Below, in pieces: positions 47,400 through 59,134 of a stretch of DNA of 64,000 nucleotides (the first letter of the stretch is position 1; each line of letters starts with the position of its first letter). The notes under the pieces were generated by a model, which saw only the letters and a program-made list of their open reading frames with translations, was not told the origin of the DNA and ran no database searches. Source of the stretch: Artemisia argyi (taxonomy: Eukaryota; Streptophyta; Magnoliopsida; Asterales; Asteraceae); assembly GCA_030686995.1 (NCBI GenBank), contig CM060696.1:109302949-109366948 (forward strand). Direction: 5' to 3'. Made by a program: the position numbers and the translations under genes.

Positions 47400-48602
47400 T
47401 TAAGCAACCTCCTTGTCCTTAATCACATCTCCTTCAACAACTGGCATACATCCCTCATTTCCAGCTACTAGAGCACACTGATCATCTGGTATCACAGCCA
47501 CATCACGAACTCTTTGTTCACCATCATCACCATCAACACCATCAACATCCAAATTTGAAAACCTTTCTTCACCAACGACCACAAGTGGAACCAAACTAAG
47601 TGGAACCAAACTGAAACTAATTGGTTCAGCAAAAATAGCATACACCTCTGTTCCTTCTCCAGCTGCAACTACGTCATCAAGTTCATCCAATGCTTGATCT
47701 ATTTCAGCAAACATGTCACTAATCTCTTGAGGCTCTTCAGGCTCTTGAGGCTCTTCAATCGCATGCATCTCTTCAGGTTCAGGAACATCAACTAAATGGT
47801 ATGGATCATCAGTCCAGTCAACATCTTTTCCTTGATAAACCTCTTCATCACTAATCCATGTGTGAAGATCTCCTTCCTTTCCACTAATAGTACAGCCATC
47901 ACTTGTGTCATCATAATAAGCATCATCAAATTCGACCACATCTGTGGCCTCTAGGGAATCCTCACTTGAATCCTCCACCATAAACTCTTGGTCAATCTCT
48001 ACCAATAACCTCCTGAATTCAAACTCATCACTCAGCCTCTTTGAATGATTTGCAATCATTTTTCCAGCACAAAATGTTGGTGGGAAGCCATTGTTAGAAT
48101 CAGAATCATAAACAGGTCCAACCTTATCAGGTTGCCTTGTCTTATGCCACTCTAACAATAGTAATTTCCCACTGTTTCCAGTCTCACCAGCAACACCCCT
48201 TCCAGCAGCCTCATTCATATCATCATCCACTATTTCTTCTATCACCACACCCTTGCCCTTAGTCATCATTCGATCCATCATCTCACACTCAACAATTGAA
48301 ACACCGGTTTCAATATACAACTCCAATTGTGTAAATATAGGAACATACTCCACAAGTGTCTTCACATCTTCGTCAGACTTTAGTGGTAGCAAACCATCAT
48401 CCAATGACTCCCAGTAACCTAAAGTGAGTATACACAAGGGTACGATCCGTGTAACCCAAATCCTCTAACATTTCGCCCAATAAGCCCATGGAGAAAATGT
48501 CACAGTGAACTCCGTCAAACCAATCTGTATCTCCAAAGAGATAGATTCTCCCTGGTGTTGAGGTAAATTGACCATTGTGATGGATTTCCAAAGTAAGCAT
48601 TT
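47400..48602 (-). pseudogene. MULE N-terminal PB1-like protein, frame-broken, no transposase
   Basis: From ATG 48602 the minus strand encodes MLTLEIHHNGQF and a PB1-like fold seen at the N-terminus of plant MULE proteins (GRIYLFGDTDWFDGV, GLLGEMLEDLGYTD). Near 48430 the frame shifts by one base into a 345-codon frame: YWESLDDGLLPLKSDEDVKT, then VEYVPIFTQLELYIETG. A long acidic region follows (EPEEMHAIEEPQEPEEPQE, many Asp/Glu clusters), ending at TAA 47402-47400. Downstream, past the stop, is a Lys/Pro/Asp-rich repeat (DKKPKDDADKNPKDD-like). The MuDR, DDE transposase and SWIM domains that normally follow are absent. The upstream edge of the gene is cut off by the solo LTR at 48850. Confidence 0.7.
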
Positions 48603-48849
48603 TTTCATTCAATGATGTGCAACACAAGAAACAATCACTAACTTCAAATAATAATAACAACTTTAAATGGAAAACAAGAAAATGGAACAGAATAGGCTTA
48701 CCGTACAGGACTCTTAAATCAGGTATCGGGGAACTGCGTGCACGATTTTGCCAAAGCTTACCCATTCTCAAGATCTTTACCTGTGAAATTAATGTTCTCC
48801 TTGGAAGAAATTGAGACCCGTATATAAAGTATTGCTCTAAAGGACTAAA

Positions 48850-50940
48850 TGTAACACCCCCGAAATTGGGTCCAGCGTAAGCATACATGTCACCGGGGTG
48901 CTACTCGAATGGTATCACAACACAAGGTACAAGGAACAGTTTTTAACTCAACCGTTTAAAATAATTTCATTACCAAAGCATTAAGTTTACATTATTAAAA
49001 GTGTTGCAAAAATATAAGCCCATGAGAGAACTAAAATGGTCCCAAATACATCAGAGTCTTCTATGACCATGCCATGCCTTGCCAAAAGCCTCCAAAAGTA
49101 AGCTAACGCCTTAAGAACCTGAAAATACATGCTAAAACGTCAGCATAAAGCTGGTGAGTTCATAGTTTCAAGTAAACAACAAGTTTTGTATGGACCACAA
49201 GTTTTAAAGTTGGTTTGACCAGTACACTCGGTTATGTGACCAGTTCACTCGGTCATGTTACCAGTACACTCGGTTATGTGACCAGTTCACTCGGTCATGA
49301 TGGAGGGGACTTTAGTGGCAGTAATGGTAATTCAGGTAATGTAACAGTTTTGTACTTATGTCCGCAATAAAAGTAATGTACTTGTGTCCATAAGAAAGTA
49401 ATCAAGGGTGGAATAGGTAATACATAATGTATTCAAGTAATCAATCAAGTATTTCAACCATTCAGTAATGTTTGAGAAAATGAATCGCGTTCAAATAAAA
49501 CAAGCATTGAATTTAAATAGTAACGAGCATGTATCTTCCCCCAAAACAGTTGTAAAACAAGTAAAAGTAGGGGTTATGAACTCACCTGAAACAATCGATA
49601 TGATAACCAAAAAGGAAAACACACGAAAATCGAGGCACAAACGCTCTAACTACAACCTAAATGATTCATATGTCTTAGGTTTGAAAACAAGGTCGTGCAT
49701 GCAAGTTCACACACCATGTTATCCCTTGTACATGTTTGTTGTAATATTTATCGTCAAAAATGTAGTTGCGTAAATGTGTTCTTTTATTTAAGTCATCCAC
49801 CTTTTTAGAAAACGTAACTTGTAAATCTCATGACCAAACCTTAGTCGTATTGTAAATAAGTATTTTGAAAATCTCTAACGCACCTAATAAGTATACATAA
49901 TGTTCTACCATTTTTGTTTACGTCATTTTAGCCAAAATGCACCTTAAAGTGTCTAAAAATCCATTTTATATATTCTAACAGCTTTTCTAATAGCCAAATA
50001 ATAAGCTGTCAAAAATTATATGTCGTCGTAATCTTCTTTAGGCCATAACTTTTGCGTCGTAGTTCCGTTTCTCAAGTTTTATATATTCCCGCGAAGGTAT
50101 TCAAGTGTACTCTAGTATTTTTAATGTCTCGGCTAGTTTAGATATCATTTACACCTCAGTTTTTACCTTCCAAATTTCCGGACAGAATGTCATTTTCAGA
50201 AAATATAGTTTTCTTCGTTAAATCTTGAAAATTGCACATCTTTTCCGTTATAAGCCCGTTTTAACTCATTCAAGCGGCTATGTCTTCGTTATTAAGTCTA
50301 TTTTCAATATTTCTAGCCTAATATGGCCACCGAGGTACTGATTTTTCTGTGGGGAGTCGAATGGGACAGATTTAACAATAATGGTGTCAAACTATATTTT
50401 CCTAGTGTCCTATTTGTTGTAACCACTTGACAACAACTCCAAATCTAGTCCTAGTTCATCCATCATTAACTTAACTAGGATATAGTGATCTAAGCATAAA
50501 CTTAGCAATATTCAAAGTCCATGTACATGATCCTCCAAAATATTTAAAACTACAAATCTACTAACATATATGTATATATAAAGTTTCTATCGCTTCCTTG
50601 TAAAGATTTTTACTAACCAACTTTCTTGTAATTAAAACTTGTTCAAGACATAATTTCTTGCTAAAAGATCAAGGTGGATGTAAAGCTTTTTCAACATGTA
50701 CCAAGTGATAACCTAGTATAGATACTTAACAAACATGAAAATCATGAAGTATTAGTGGTGTAAGATTACTTACAAAGTGATTAGTGAGATGAGGGCTGTA
50801 AAAACACTTGTATAACCCCAAGATTAGTATCCAACCCTTGTTAGACTTGCCCTAAGTACCCTTGTAAGTAACCAACAAGCTTCCTTTTTCTTCCTTGCTC
50901 CTTGGGTGGGTCGATTTGTGAGTATGTGTGGGAGGTGATG

Positions 50941-50981
<41 letters not shown>

Positions 50982-52039
50982 TAAGTATACAAGTAACCAA
51001 TGTTAGGAATACATATATATAGCCAAGAGTTAAATGTGGTCAAAAATATCTTTGAATTGGTCCTTGTGGTTGCCGAATTTTAAGGAAAAGGAGGGGGGCA
51101 AGGTCTTGGTCAAGCACACAAAATTTATTAACCTTGTCTCACATGTGTTTTTAGTGTTGATTTGGTAGATTGGTTGTGTTTTTCTAATACAATATAGGGG
51201 GGAGGGGGCGGCTCCTAGGTTTAAAATGGGAAGAGAATGGCTTTAATTTGTATAAAATGTATATATTGAATGTATTGGGTAGTAAAAATATGTATTGGGT
51301 ATTAGTTTAGTTGTTAACGAAAGTTATACGTAATTAAACGTAAGATGTAAAGAATTTAACTTGAACGTCGGAAAATATTTTTGGGACTTTTGTAATAATT
51401 TTGAAAGTATAAGAATACCCTAAAATAATTGTTGAGAAAGTCGGGTATGTCGAGTGTTGCACTCTTGAATAAAAATTAACGTTTGTTGAATTTAAAACCG
51501 TAAATATTTAAATAATAGAAATTTGTTTTGTAGTATAAAATTGTGAACTGGAGAAGGAGCAAGGTACCGGAGCATTGTGGACTAAAATTAGTCTAAGTCC
51601 TAGAGTTCTTAGAATTTATTCAAAATTTTGTGTCGATTCAAGTAAAAGTGCTCATGTAAATTGTTTTAAATTAAATGCCAAGAAATTAAATTCGAGTTTA
51701 GAAAATAGTATTGACCTGGGAAATAAAATATTTATTAGGAGCATTGGGTACCTCGTGTGATCATTTGTATAGGTAAAACGTTTGTTAAATAAATATTCGT
51801 AACTAATAAATGGTGTAATTGCTTCAACAATTAAATTACGATAAGGAGTCTTGGGTATGAAATATGGTGACATAGGCTAAATGTAACCTAATGCCATAGT
51901 GTACTTTGATGATCGTTCATAACTTTACGTTTATGAAATTAAAAGGTTATACGTAAAAAGTGTTCTTGCAAAATTTTTGAAAGTAATAAATTAGAGTTTT
52001 GGGAATAATCATTGATGTGGAAAAGTACGGGTTGTTACA
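48850..52039. repeat. 3.19-kb solo LTR nested in the MULE
   Basis: The ends are TGTAACACCCCCGAAATT..GGGTTGTTACA, typical of plant Tekay/Del-type gypsy LTRs, which are also unusually long. A perfect 5-bp duplication CTAAA flanks it (48845-48849, 52040-52044). There is no internal gag-pol, so it is a solo LTR left by LTR-LTR recombination. It includes a 21-bp tandem array and a T-tract (about 50945-50980). Short frames in it are not genes. Confidence 0.85.
49217..49300 (+). repeat. four tandem copies of a 21-bp unit in the solo LTR
   Basis: GACCAGTACACTCGGTTATGT alternates with a second form (GACCAGTTCACTCGGTCATG.), giving two 42-bp dimers. The two forms differ at about two positions, so the dimer was duplicated as a whole. 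Confidence 0.9.
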
Positions 52040-52090
52040 CTAAATTTGTAAAACAAAACACTGGCAACTGAAGTTATTAGCCGGAAAGGG

Positions 52091-52268
52091 GTAAAATGAC
52101 GATACTACCCTCATGGACGTGGCACTTAACGGGAAAACTAACGGAAAAGGCCTCTCGGTGGAGATTTTGCGAAAATTTGGAACGTTGGTGTCTTTTTTGC
52201 GCTACTTTTTGTCTCGGTCCATTTTTGCAATTTCATGAAATGTGAAGGACCATTTTTGCAATTTACCC
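52091..52268 (-). repeat. MULE right terminal inverted repeat
   Basis: Inverted match to 45308-45485, followed by the 9-bp target duplication. Confidence 0.92.
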
Positions 52269-52494
52269 TATTTAATATATAAAATGAAAAATAGAACCCA
52301 CGTAAGTCTATTGGTTAATACATATAGTTGGTCTTCACCTACACAGTTTCCAACGAATCTTCTTCTTCCTCTTACTTTTACAGAAAAACTCACAATACCA
52401 AAAGATACAAAAAAGAGAAAATTTCCGTATGAAGCATATTCGTTTTACCAAAATGAACAATTGAAAAATGTGTTACAAAAATCTACTCTACTTA

Positions 52495-53902
52495 TGATGC
52501 GTAGGGATTGCACCAGGCTTTACCTCTCAAGGGATCTTGAGAAGCTTACAACCCCCACCAGGCAGCGTACCTGATCGTTGTAGTATAGTATAGTGACAAG
52601 TACCGGGGGATTGATCGTTCAGCTAGGAATAGTGTCGCTAGGATTAGAAAACCTAAATACTAGATCTAGAGATGAGGGATGATTATTTTTGTATTTTTTA
52701 TATTTTTTAGAAAACAAGTAAAAATCTCGGGTTTGAAGGATTTGGGCGGAATTAGTTGCTAGTCAACTAACCCAATACTAAGATGCAATCAAAATAAAAT
52801 ACTAAAATGAAAATAAAACTATATTAAACTAAGGTTGTAAGCAATAAGCGGGAGAAATGTGTTTACTTAGATTTCACTACTCCCTAGATATCTTTTACAC
52901 GTTAATTACTTGTTATAGTTGCGTGGATGACGGATTGTATTCCTTAATACCATTCATGGGGTGGCGTACTTACTTCCCCAATCCTATGAGTGCCTACTTC
53001 ACTCCTATGTCGAGCCTGCAAGAAGCTCCTAACATGGGATCATTAGAATTTACTCATGCATTAAATACAACCAATAAAACCTAGTACACATCGGTTCATG
53101 TATCCTAAGACGTTCAAGCATGTTACACAATGGAGATCTGCCAGTTTTCTTAAGCCTAACATTGAAATCATTCATCCAATACAACCATAAACAAGTAATC
53201 AACACATAATTAACATCTAGGTTTCATTAGATCTAAGCAAACACAAGATAGATCTAGCCTAACATGGTGGAATCAAGACAAGCACAAGATATAGATAACC
53301 AACACATAGACATATTGATTGAATTAAGAGAAGACTTATCTCAATAGGACATGTAAGGATTCAAGGGTTGAAAACCCTTGAAAAGCTGTAAAATTCGTAC
53401 AAGGTTCGGCCTTAGGGTTTCTCCAAACTTGTTCCTCCTTAATGAATGAAAATTAGAAAACTATATATAGATATTAGGAGGTGACGGCGTCAAGAACAAA
53501 CTTGTGACGCCGTCATCTCGCCACCAAATAAATCCTCGGACTGCCTTGATCTACATCTGACGCCGTCATGTAGTCCATTTTTGCAGGCCGTCACACATTT
53601 AACTCTTGACGCTCTACCTGTGACGCCTTCATGTTTGTACTGGGTCGTCATGGTTTTTACTCTTGACGCCATCAGGAAAGTCCTCTTGACGCCGTCATAC
53701 ACTGTTCCAGCATGGAAAATTAAGTCTTTGGCGTTTTCTTCACTTTTATGCTCCAAAAACGTCCGAATTGCTTCCTTTTCCAGATTTCACTCCCAAAGTA
53801 CCTAAAATCACAAAAGGAACGATTTAGGGCAATATTTGATCAAATAATTTCAATTCCGGGCTTAAATGACCCCCTAAAAACGGATCATTTTTCGCTTCAT
53901 CA
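52495..53902 (-). repeat. solo LTR of the gypsy A/B family
   Basis: A 1408-bp copy of the element B type LTR on the minus strand, with TGATGAAGCG at 53902 and CATCA at 52495. No internal sequence adjoins it. The flanks ACTTA (52490-52494) and ACTTG (53903-53907) match at four of five bases, consistent with an aged target duplication. The TGACG(G/C)CGTCA array lies at about 53481-53700 next to a TATATATA box. Confidence 0.88.
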
Positions 53903-53934
53903 ACTTGCAAATAAGGTTGCGCAAATAAGGTTGC

Positions 53935-54730
53935 TCGCCCAGAAATTTTGCGCTCCTTGTTTTAGATCGTTACACGTGTAATTTTAAAGCACGTCTAAAC
54001 TAGACACGTAGCACGGAGCGAAAATATTTTGCTCTCCTATAAGTTTTGCGCTCCCAAATTTAAGCTTTGTGTGGACGCGTTGCATGGAGAGCCCAAAAAT
54101 GGCCCGGGCGCAATAAGTTTTGCTCTCCCATGAGTTTTGCATGCCTTATTTGAATGGACAAGAGAGTGACACGTATACACGGAGCGCAAAATATATTGCT
54201 CTCCCATAAGTTTTGCGCTCCCACTCCAAGGTCCTTCAATATCATCAGCCATTTGCTCGTGTGTGATGAAAAAAAAAATGAGACAAGATTTAGAGGGGGA
54301 CCAATCCACTAATCTCACTAACCCAACATTGCTCGAACAAATAAAGATAAACCGGATGGGGACCAACCAAAACTTTCAATTTATTGGTAATATTCATATG
54401 GGGACCAATATTGGACGACAAAATTTATTCGGTTGAATGGGAAGAGATCAAATGTTGGAGGAGAATATCATTCTTGTGCTAAGTTTCAGATGAAATGGGA
54501 ACCAGACCATTTCTTTTTGTGCTTAAGAAAATGAAAATGAGGTAGATGAAATATTGAATGAGTTAGATATGAAAAATAAAGAGAGATATATAGCTTACAA
54601 TTTCATTTTTGCAACAAAATACACGATTTTCTTTCTTTTTAATGTGGGAGCGCAAAACTAGTCGGGAGAGCAAGAAATTTGCACTCCGTTTTTTATTAAT
54701 GTGAGTTGGGTCCACATGGAGCGCAAAATT
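53935..54730. repeat. GCGCTCC/GGAGCGC inverted-repeat cluster
   Basis: TTTTGCGCTCC or TTTTGCTCTCC occurs about six times between 53945 and 54220. The complement (GGGAGCGCAAAA, GGAGAGCAAGAAA, GGAGCGCAAAATT) occurs at 54005, 54178, 54652, 54666 and 54716. ACACGT(A)(T)AC-type phrases separate the units. The layout suggests a degenerate inverted-repeat transposon (MITE or a nested cluster), but I could not fix ends or a target duplication. Confidence 0.55.
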
Positions 54731-55292
54731 GAACAAAGAGTAAACAAAATTGCGCTCTTGGTAGTTTTTGGTAATTGAAATAAAAGTGTCGTTTTTTGGT
54801 TAATATATGTTAGAAAGTGATATTTTGGTAATTGATTTTACATAAAACCCGTTATTAAGTCCGATAAAATTACGAAATTTCAGTTTTAAAGTAATTGATC
54901 TTGGTAGTCATCACTCACTAATGAGGGCACTACGAATTTTGAGCCGATGGCATTAACCCTTTTTTCACTAATTTTATCTTTTTTTTCCTACTAATTAATT
55001 TGGTCTTTCTACAAGAGCATGGTTGGGGGCCCACTACTTTCTACATGGCTCCGCCTTATAAACGTGTTTACAAACATTTTATCACCACCTAAGTATACAT
55101 GCACTTCGTATTAACATCTAATTTATTTATTAGAAAAAACAAACATGTTAATTACATTACGTTCAAAGGATATGTATATCACCTGCCCATATATGGTCTG
55201 CCTCAAGTATGTCAGCCCATCTATCGTCTGCCTCAAATATGTCAACCCATATATCACCTACAAATCTAATTACATTTCGAGCATCAAAATAT
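54731..55292. other. intergenic, nothing recognised
   Basis: AT-rich sequence. The frame at 55145-55414 consists of short repeated phrases (GTCTGCCTCAA.TATGTC) and runs into a MITE, so it is not treated as a gene. Confidence 0.55.
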
Positions 55293-55294
55293 TA

Positions 55295-55490
55295 CTCCCT
55301 CCGTCCCATTTTATAAGTCCATTTTGTCAATTTGGGTTGTCCCAAATTATATGTCCATTTTTAGTTTCAACCAATGAGATTGCTTGTAAGTGGGTGAGAA
55401 TTAATTTTTATTGATTAGTATTGTTAGGGCCCCACTTTTCTTAAACTTTGTGAAATATGAAAGTGAACTTATAATTTGGGACGGAGGGAG
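55295..55490. mobile_element. Stowaway-like MITE
   Basis: The 196-bp element has terminal inverted repeats CTCCCTCCGTCCCA / TGGGACGGAGGGAG and TA on each side (55293-55294, 55491-55492). Non-coding. Confidence 0.85.
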
Positions 55491-55654
55491 TAATTAACTT
55501 CAAGTATGCAGTTTATAATTCGTTAATTAATGTGATGGTATGAAAACTATACTAATGATCATGATCATGATCACGTACTGATCTGCCAATGATCACAATA
55601 TATATACAACACCAGTCACCATGCATGATATGCCATGTTCTATTTACATTACAT

Positions 55655-55742
55655 AACCAAATTCGATCATTTTGAATCTTAGACTGCCACATATAGTTAA
55701 CCAAATTCGATCATTTTGAATCTTAGACTGCCACATATATCT
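55655..55742 (+). repeat. 44-bp perfect tandem duplication
   Basis: AACCAAATTCGATCATTTTG..CTGCCACATATA occurs twice back to back with a 44-bp period, about 470 bp upstream of the oxidoreductase start codon. Confidence 0.92.
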
Positions 55743-56106
55743 TAAATTCCAGAAAGAAATAGTCAAGAACAAAAAAGTTGTTTTTCAATGATAAGTACTA
55801 TATATAAAATTATAAGTTGGGGAATGCATGTACTATGGTAAACGAACCATTATTGTTTCTGTTATTAATCAAATCAAATAATGTATAAAGGAATAAAGTC
55901 AGTCAATTCAAGAATTGAAAGTGTCAAAAAATTTGGTTGCCATGTATATGTAGAATTACTACGCAAACACTTGATCATTTTCAAACGGATTACTTAATCT
56001 ATTTTGTTTTATAAATCACCATCATAGACTGTTTCTTGCTTCCGGTGTTATATATATTGCATGCCCATTTGGAATAACTCATCAAGTAAACACAAATTAA
56101 AGCACT

Positions 56107-56115
56107 TTATATATT
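56107..56115 (+). promoter_or_regulatory. TATA box candidate of the GMC oxidoreductase gene
   Basis: TTATATATT about 100 bp before the ATG at 56217, at a distance that would give a 5' UTR of about 75 bases. Confidence 0.4.
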
Positions 56116-56216
56116 GTCAAGCTGAATAGCTGATCCAACTGAGCTATACAGTCTTGAGTTCTTGATTGATAATCGATAAATACAAAAATCACGGCATATC
56201 AATATACACTGTTTGA

Positions 56217-58258
56217 ATGGCTTGTGTGTCTGGAAGACTTCTCGTATCACTTTTCTTATACATTCTTTTTACCCATGGGTTATGTCTCGCTGAAAAACGT
56301 ATGTACTTGACTTAGTATATCTCTTTTTTTACGGTTATGTACTTGATTAGTATTTTTTTATGCATGTAATGTAATTAGTATCAGTAAGCTAAACTCTACG
56401 ATTTTGTGTGTCTTTAACTGCAGCTCCAAACTATACGTTCATGCATGAAGCAACGAAAGCTCCCAAGATATCATTCTTTGATTACATAGTTGTAGGGGGA
56501 GGCACTGCTGGAATCCCACTAGCCACAACTTTATCGGCTAAGTACTCAGTTCTACTAGTTGAACGTGGTGGATCACCTTATGGGAATGCTAACATCACCA
56601 ATCTATCAAATTTCGGTAACAACTTTGCGGATACATCACCAGATTCACCCTCTCAAAAGTTTACTTCAACAGAAGGTGTTATAAACACACGTGCACGAGT
56701 CTTGGGTGGAGGTACCTGTATTAATGCAGGATTCTATTCTCGTGGTGAAGCTCAATTCAATAAGGAAGCTAGATTAATGGATGAGAATTTGGTTCAAGAA
56801 TCTTACAAGTGGACAGAAAGAGTAATGGTTTTTGAACCGGTGGTGCAAGAGTGGCCGTCTGCGGTACGAGCTGCACTACTTGAAGCTGGTGTAACACCGG
56901 ATAACGGCTTTACTTATGATCATATCATTGGGACTAAAGTATCCGGTACAATTTTTGATGAAAATGGGACACGACACACTGCCGCAGATTTGCTACAGTA
57001 TGCCAACCCTAAAGGGTTATCTGTTCTTTTACATGCAACTGTCCACAAAATTTTATTTAAGACCATAGGTAAGTAGCAACTTTCATTACATATAGTATAT
57101 ATACCGGAACATTTTTCTCTTTTAGATTGGTTAATTGTAATTTTTGCACATACAGGAAAATCAAGGCCATTAGCTTATGGAGTAGTGTTTGAAGATTCAT
57201 TAGGGAATAAGCATCGAGCATATCTAAAAGGTGGGAAAAAGGATGAAATCATACTCTCTGCAGGTGCACTTGGAAGCCCACAACTTTTGGTGTTGAGTGG
57301 CATAGGTCCAAGAAAACAACTTGATGCTCTTAAGATCAAAGTTGTACTTGAGCAACCTTTCATAGGTCAAGGTATGGCTGATAACCCGATGAATGCAGTC
57401 TTTATTCCTTCTCCAGTTGCAGTCAATGCATCCGGAGTCCAAATTGTTGGTATCACACGGTTTGGTAGCTACATTGAGGAAGCCGGTGGATTTAGCTTTA
57501 TCTTCACCCCGTCTCCAAACTACAAGGATTTTCCCCTCACGTAACTAGATCTATGTATTAAACTTTTTAGTTGAATACGGAACATGCTGGATTTATTTAT
57601 TGGCATGACAGTATTTACTATGTTTTGAATTTTGTAGATGGGAGGCTTTATATTCGAGAAAATTAATGGCCCTTTATCTATGGGTGAGCTTAAGATTGGC
57701 AACCGTAATCCAGATGACACCCCATCAGTAACTTTCAATTACTTCAAGGAACCCGAAGATTTGAGGAAATGCGTTAAAGGGGTTGCAACCATTCTAAAGG
57801 CTATTGAATCAAAAGCATTCTCGAATTACAAGTTTGCTAATATGACGGTTCAAGAGATACTTGATATAAATATGAGACTACCAGGAAACGATTTTGTACG
57901 TAGTAATACCTCTTCATCCTTGGAACAATATTGCAAGGACACTGTAAGGACTATTTGGCATTATCATGGTGGATGTCATATTGGTAAAGTAGTTGATCAT
58001 GAATACAAGGTTGTTGGTGTTGATCGTCTTCGAGTCATTGATGGCTCAACTATACTCAACTCTCCTGGAACCAATCCTCAAGCTAGCGTTTTGATGCTTG
58101 GAAGGTATTTTAGTTTAAAAAATTCGAAATAATTTCGATCACTTTTGTTATATTTTTGAAGTTTTCTAGCCAACATGTAAATAACTACGGAAATTTGATG
58201 CAGGTACATGGGAGTTACAATACTAGGCCAACGACTTGCAAGCAACAAATCACAATAA
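56217..58258 (+). CDS. GMC oxidoreductase, HOTHEAD/mandelonitrile-lyase-like, five exons, probably damaged
   Basis: Exons: 56217-56298, 56424-57068, 57156-57540, 57638-58104, 58204-58258. Exon 1 encodes a signal peptide (RLLVSLFLYILFTHGLCLAE). Exon 2 has the FAD-binding motif (DYIVVGGGTAGIPLA) and RARVLGGGTCINAGFYSRG; exon 3 has SAGALGSPQLLVLSGIGP and NPMN; exon 4 has the catalytic HYHGGC and the PGTNPQAS end. Such flavoproteins (HOTHEAD, (R)-mandelonitrile lyase-like) are secreted FAD alcohol oxidoreductases or lyases. All introns are GT..AG. Exons 1-2, 2-3 and 4-5 join in phase. Exons 3-4 do not: exon 3 leaves phase 2, while exon 4 needs phase 0 at MGGFIFEKINGPLS. About 35-40 residues usual in this part of the family are missing. 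A lost exon, a deletion or a mis-assembly would explain this. I treat it as a probable pseudogene. Confidence 0.75.
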
Positions 58259-58735
58259 GAAGTGACTATGCCATAAAATTTATTGTTACAGAAGATTGTT
58301 CTTTTCACTTAAGTCGAAGCTAGTATCTTCACATCATATGACTTTGTGTGAAATATTAAGTTTCTCTATTTGTTATTCATGATGTGTTTTGAGAATCAAA
58401 TAAAGGTTTATTTAACGAATGACCAACAACACAAACAACCACAACTATATGCAAGTATTGATAGACAAATCACTATAAGAAATATGCATGGCATGTATGA
58501 CACATATATATGTTGGATCTATAGATTGACACATTGAATTAACAAGCCTAAGTAGTGTAACAGACTCCACTAGTTAGAATAAGATCTAGAGTGAAAATAA
58601 CTAATTACGCTCTTTCTTAACTCAAAATCATAGTCTCTAATAGGCATAGAGCATATAAATTTTGTTTAGTGTGGACCATAACCTTATATTGTTAACTTTT
58701 TACAAACTATGACCAAAAAGTCCACTGAAACCTAG

Positions 58736-59134
58736 GGGGCGTTTGGTTCGCGAAATTTAAATGAGAGAATTTTAAATCTCCTAGAATTTAAAATGGAGAT
58801 TCAAAATTCAAGAATTTAAAACCATGCTCGTGTTTGGTTAGGAAATTTCTTTAGAATAATATTACAAGTAAATAACCAAATGTGGGCATTGAGATCTTTG
58901 TCATTTTGTGAGCAAACAAGAAAATAACTTCATTTGGAGGGTAGGTATGTCAAATGTGGGTCTTGAGATAATTTATAATTCCCCACCACGGAGGGAGGAG
59001 TTTTAAAATGGCCCCAAATAAGACAATTTGTTTTATATGAAATCTCTCTAATAGTTAACCAAACACAATAAAGAGGGCATTTTAATTTCAATTTATCCGA
59101 ATTCTCTCCAAATTTCCCCAACCAAACACGCCCC
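58736..59134. mobile_element. 399-bp MITE (GGGGCGTTTGGTT family)
   Basis: The inverted ends are GGGGCGTTTGGTT / AACCAAACACGCCCC, with TAG on both sides (58733-58735, 59135-59137). A 3-bp duplication fits the PIF/Harbinger group, although TAG is not the usual TWA. Non-coding, AT-rich. Confidence 0.75.

Larger units (their letters stand above)
45308..52268. mobile_element. Mutator-like element (Pack-MULE) with long TIRs
   Basis: The terminal inverted repeats of about 178 bp (45308-45485 and 52091-52268) begin GGGTAAATTGCAAAAATGG and are about 90% identical by eye. The perfect 9-bp duplication TATTTAATA flanks the element (45299-45307, 52269-52277), diagnostic for Mutator-type transposition. 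The interior holds a Dof-domain gene fragment (plus strand), an N-terminal PB1-like MULE protein (minus strand), a partial internal duplication, and a 3.19-kb solo LTR inserted later (48850-52039). Without the LTR the element is about 3.8 kb. No DDE transposase or SWIM finger was seen, so it is non-autonomous. Confidence 0.92.

Noticed and set aside
49217..49300. CRISPR-like array
   Set aside because: Four 21-bp units are directly adjacent with no spacers, inside a plant LTR; a simple tandem repeat.
50852..51043. ORF with a poly-lysine run
   Set aside because: Produced by a T-tract in the solo LTR.
54037..54366. Minus-strand ORF of 109 codons in the GCGCTCC cluster
   Set aside because: It is composed of the repeated unit and has no recognisable domain.
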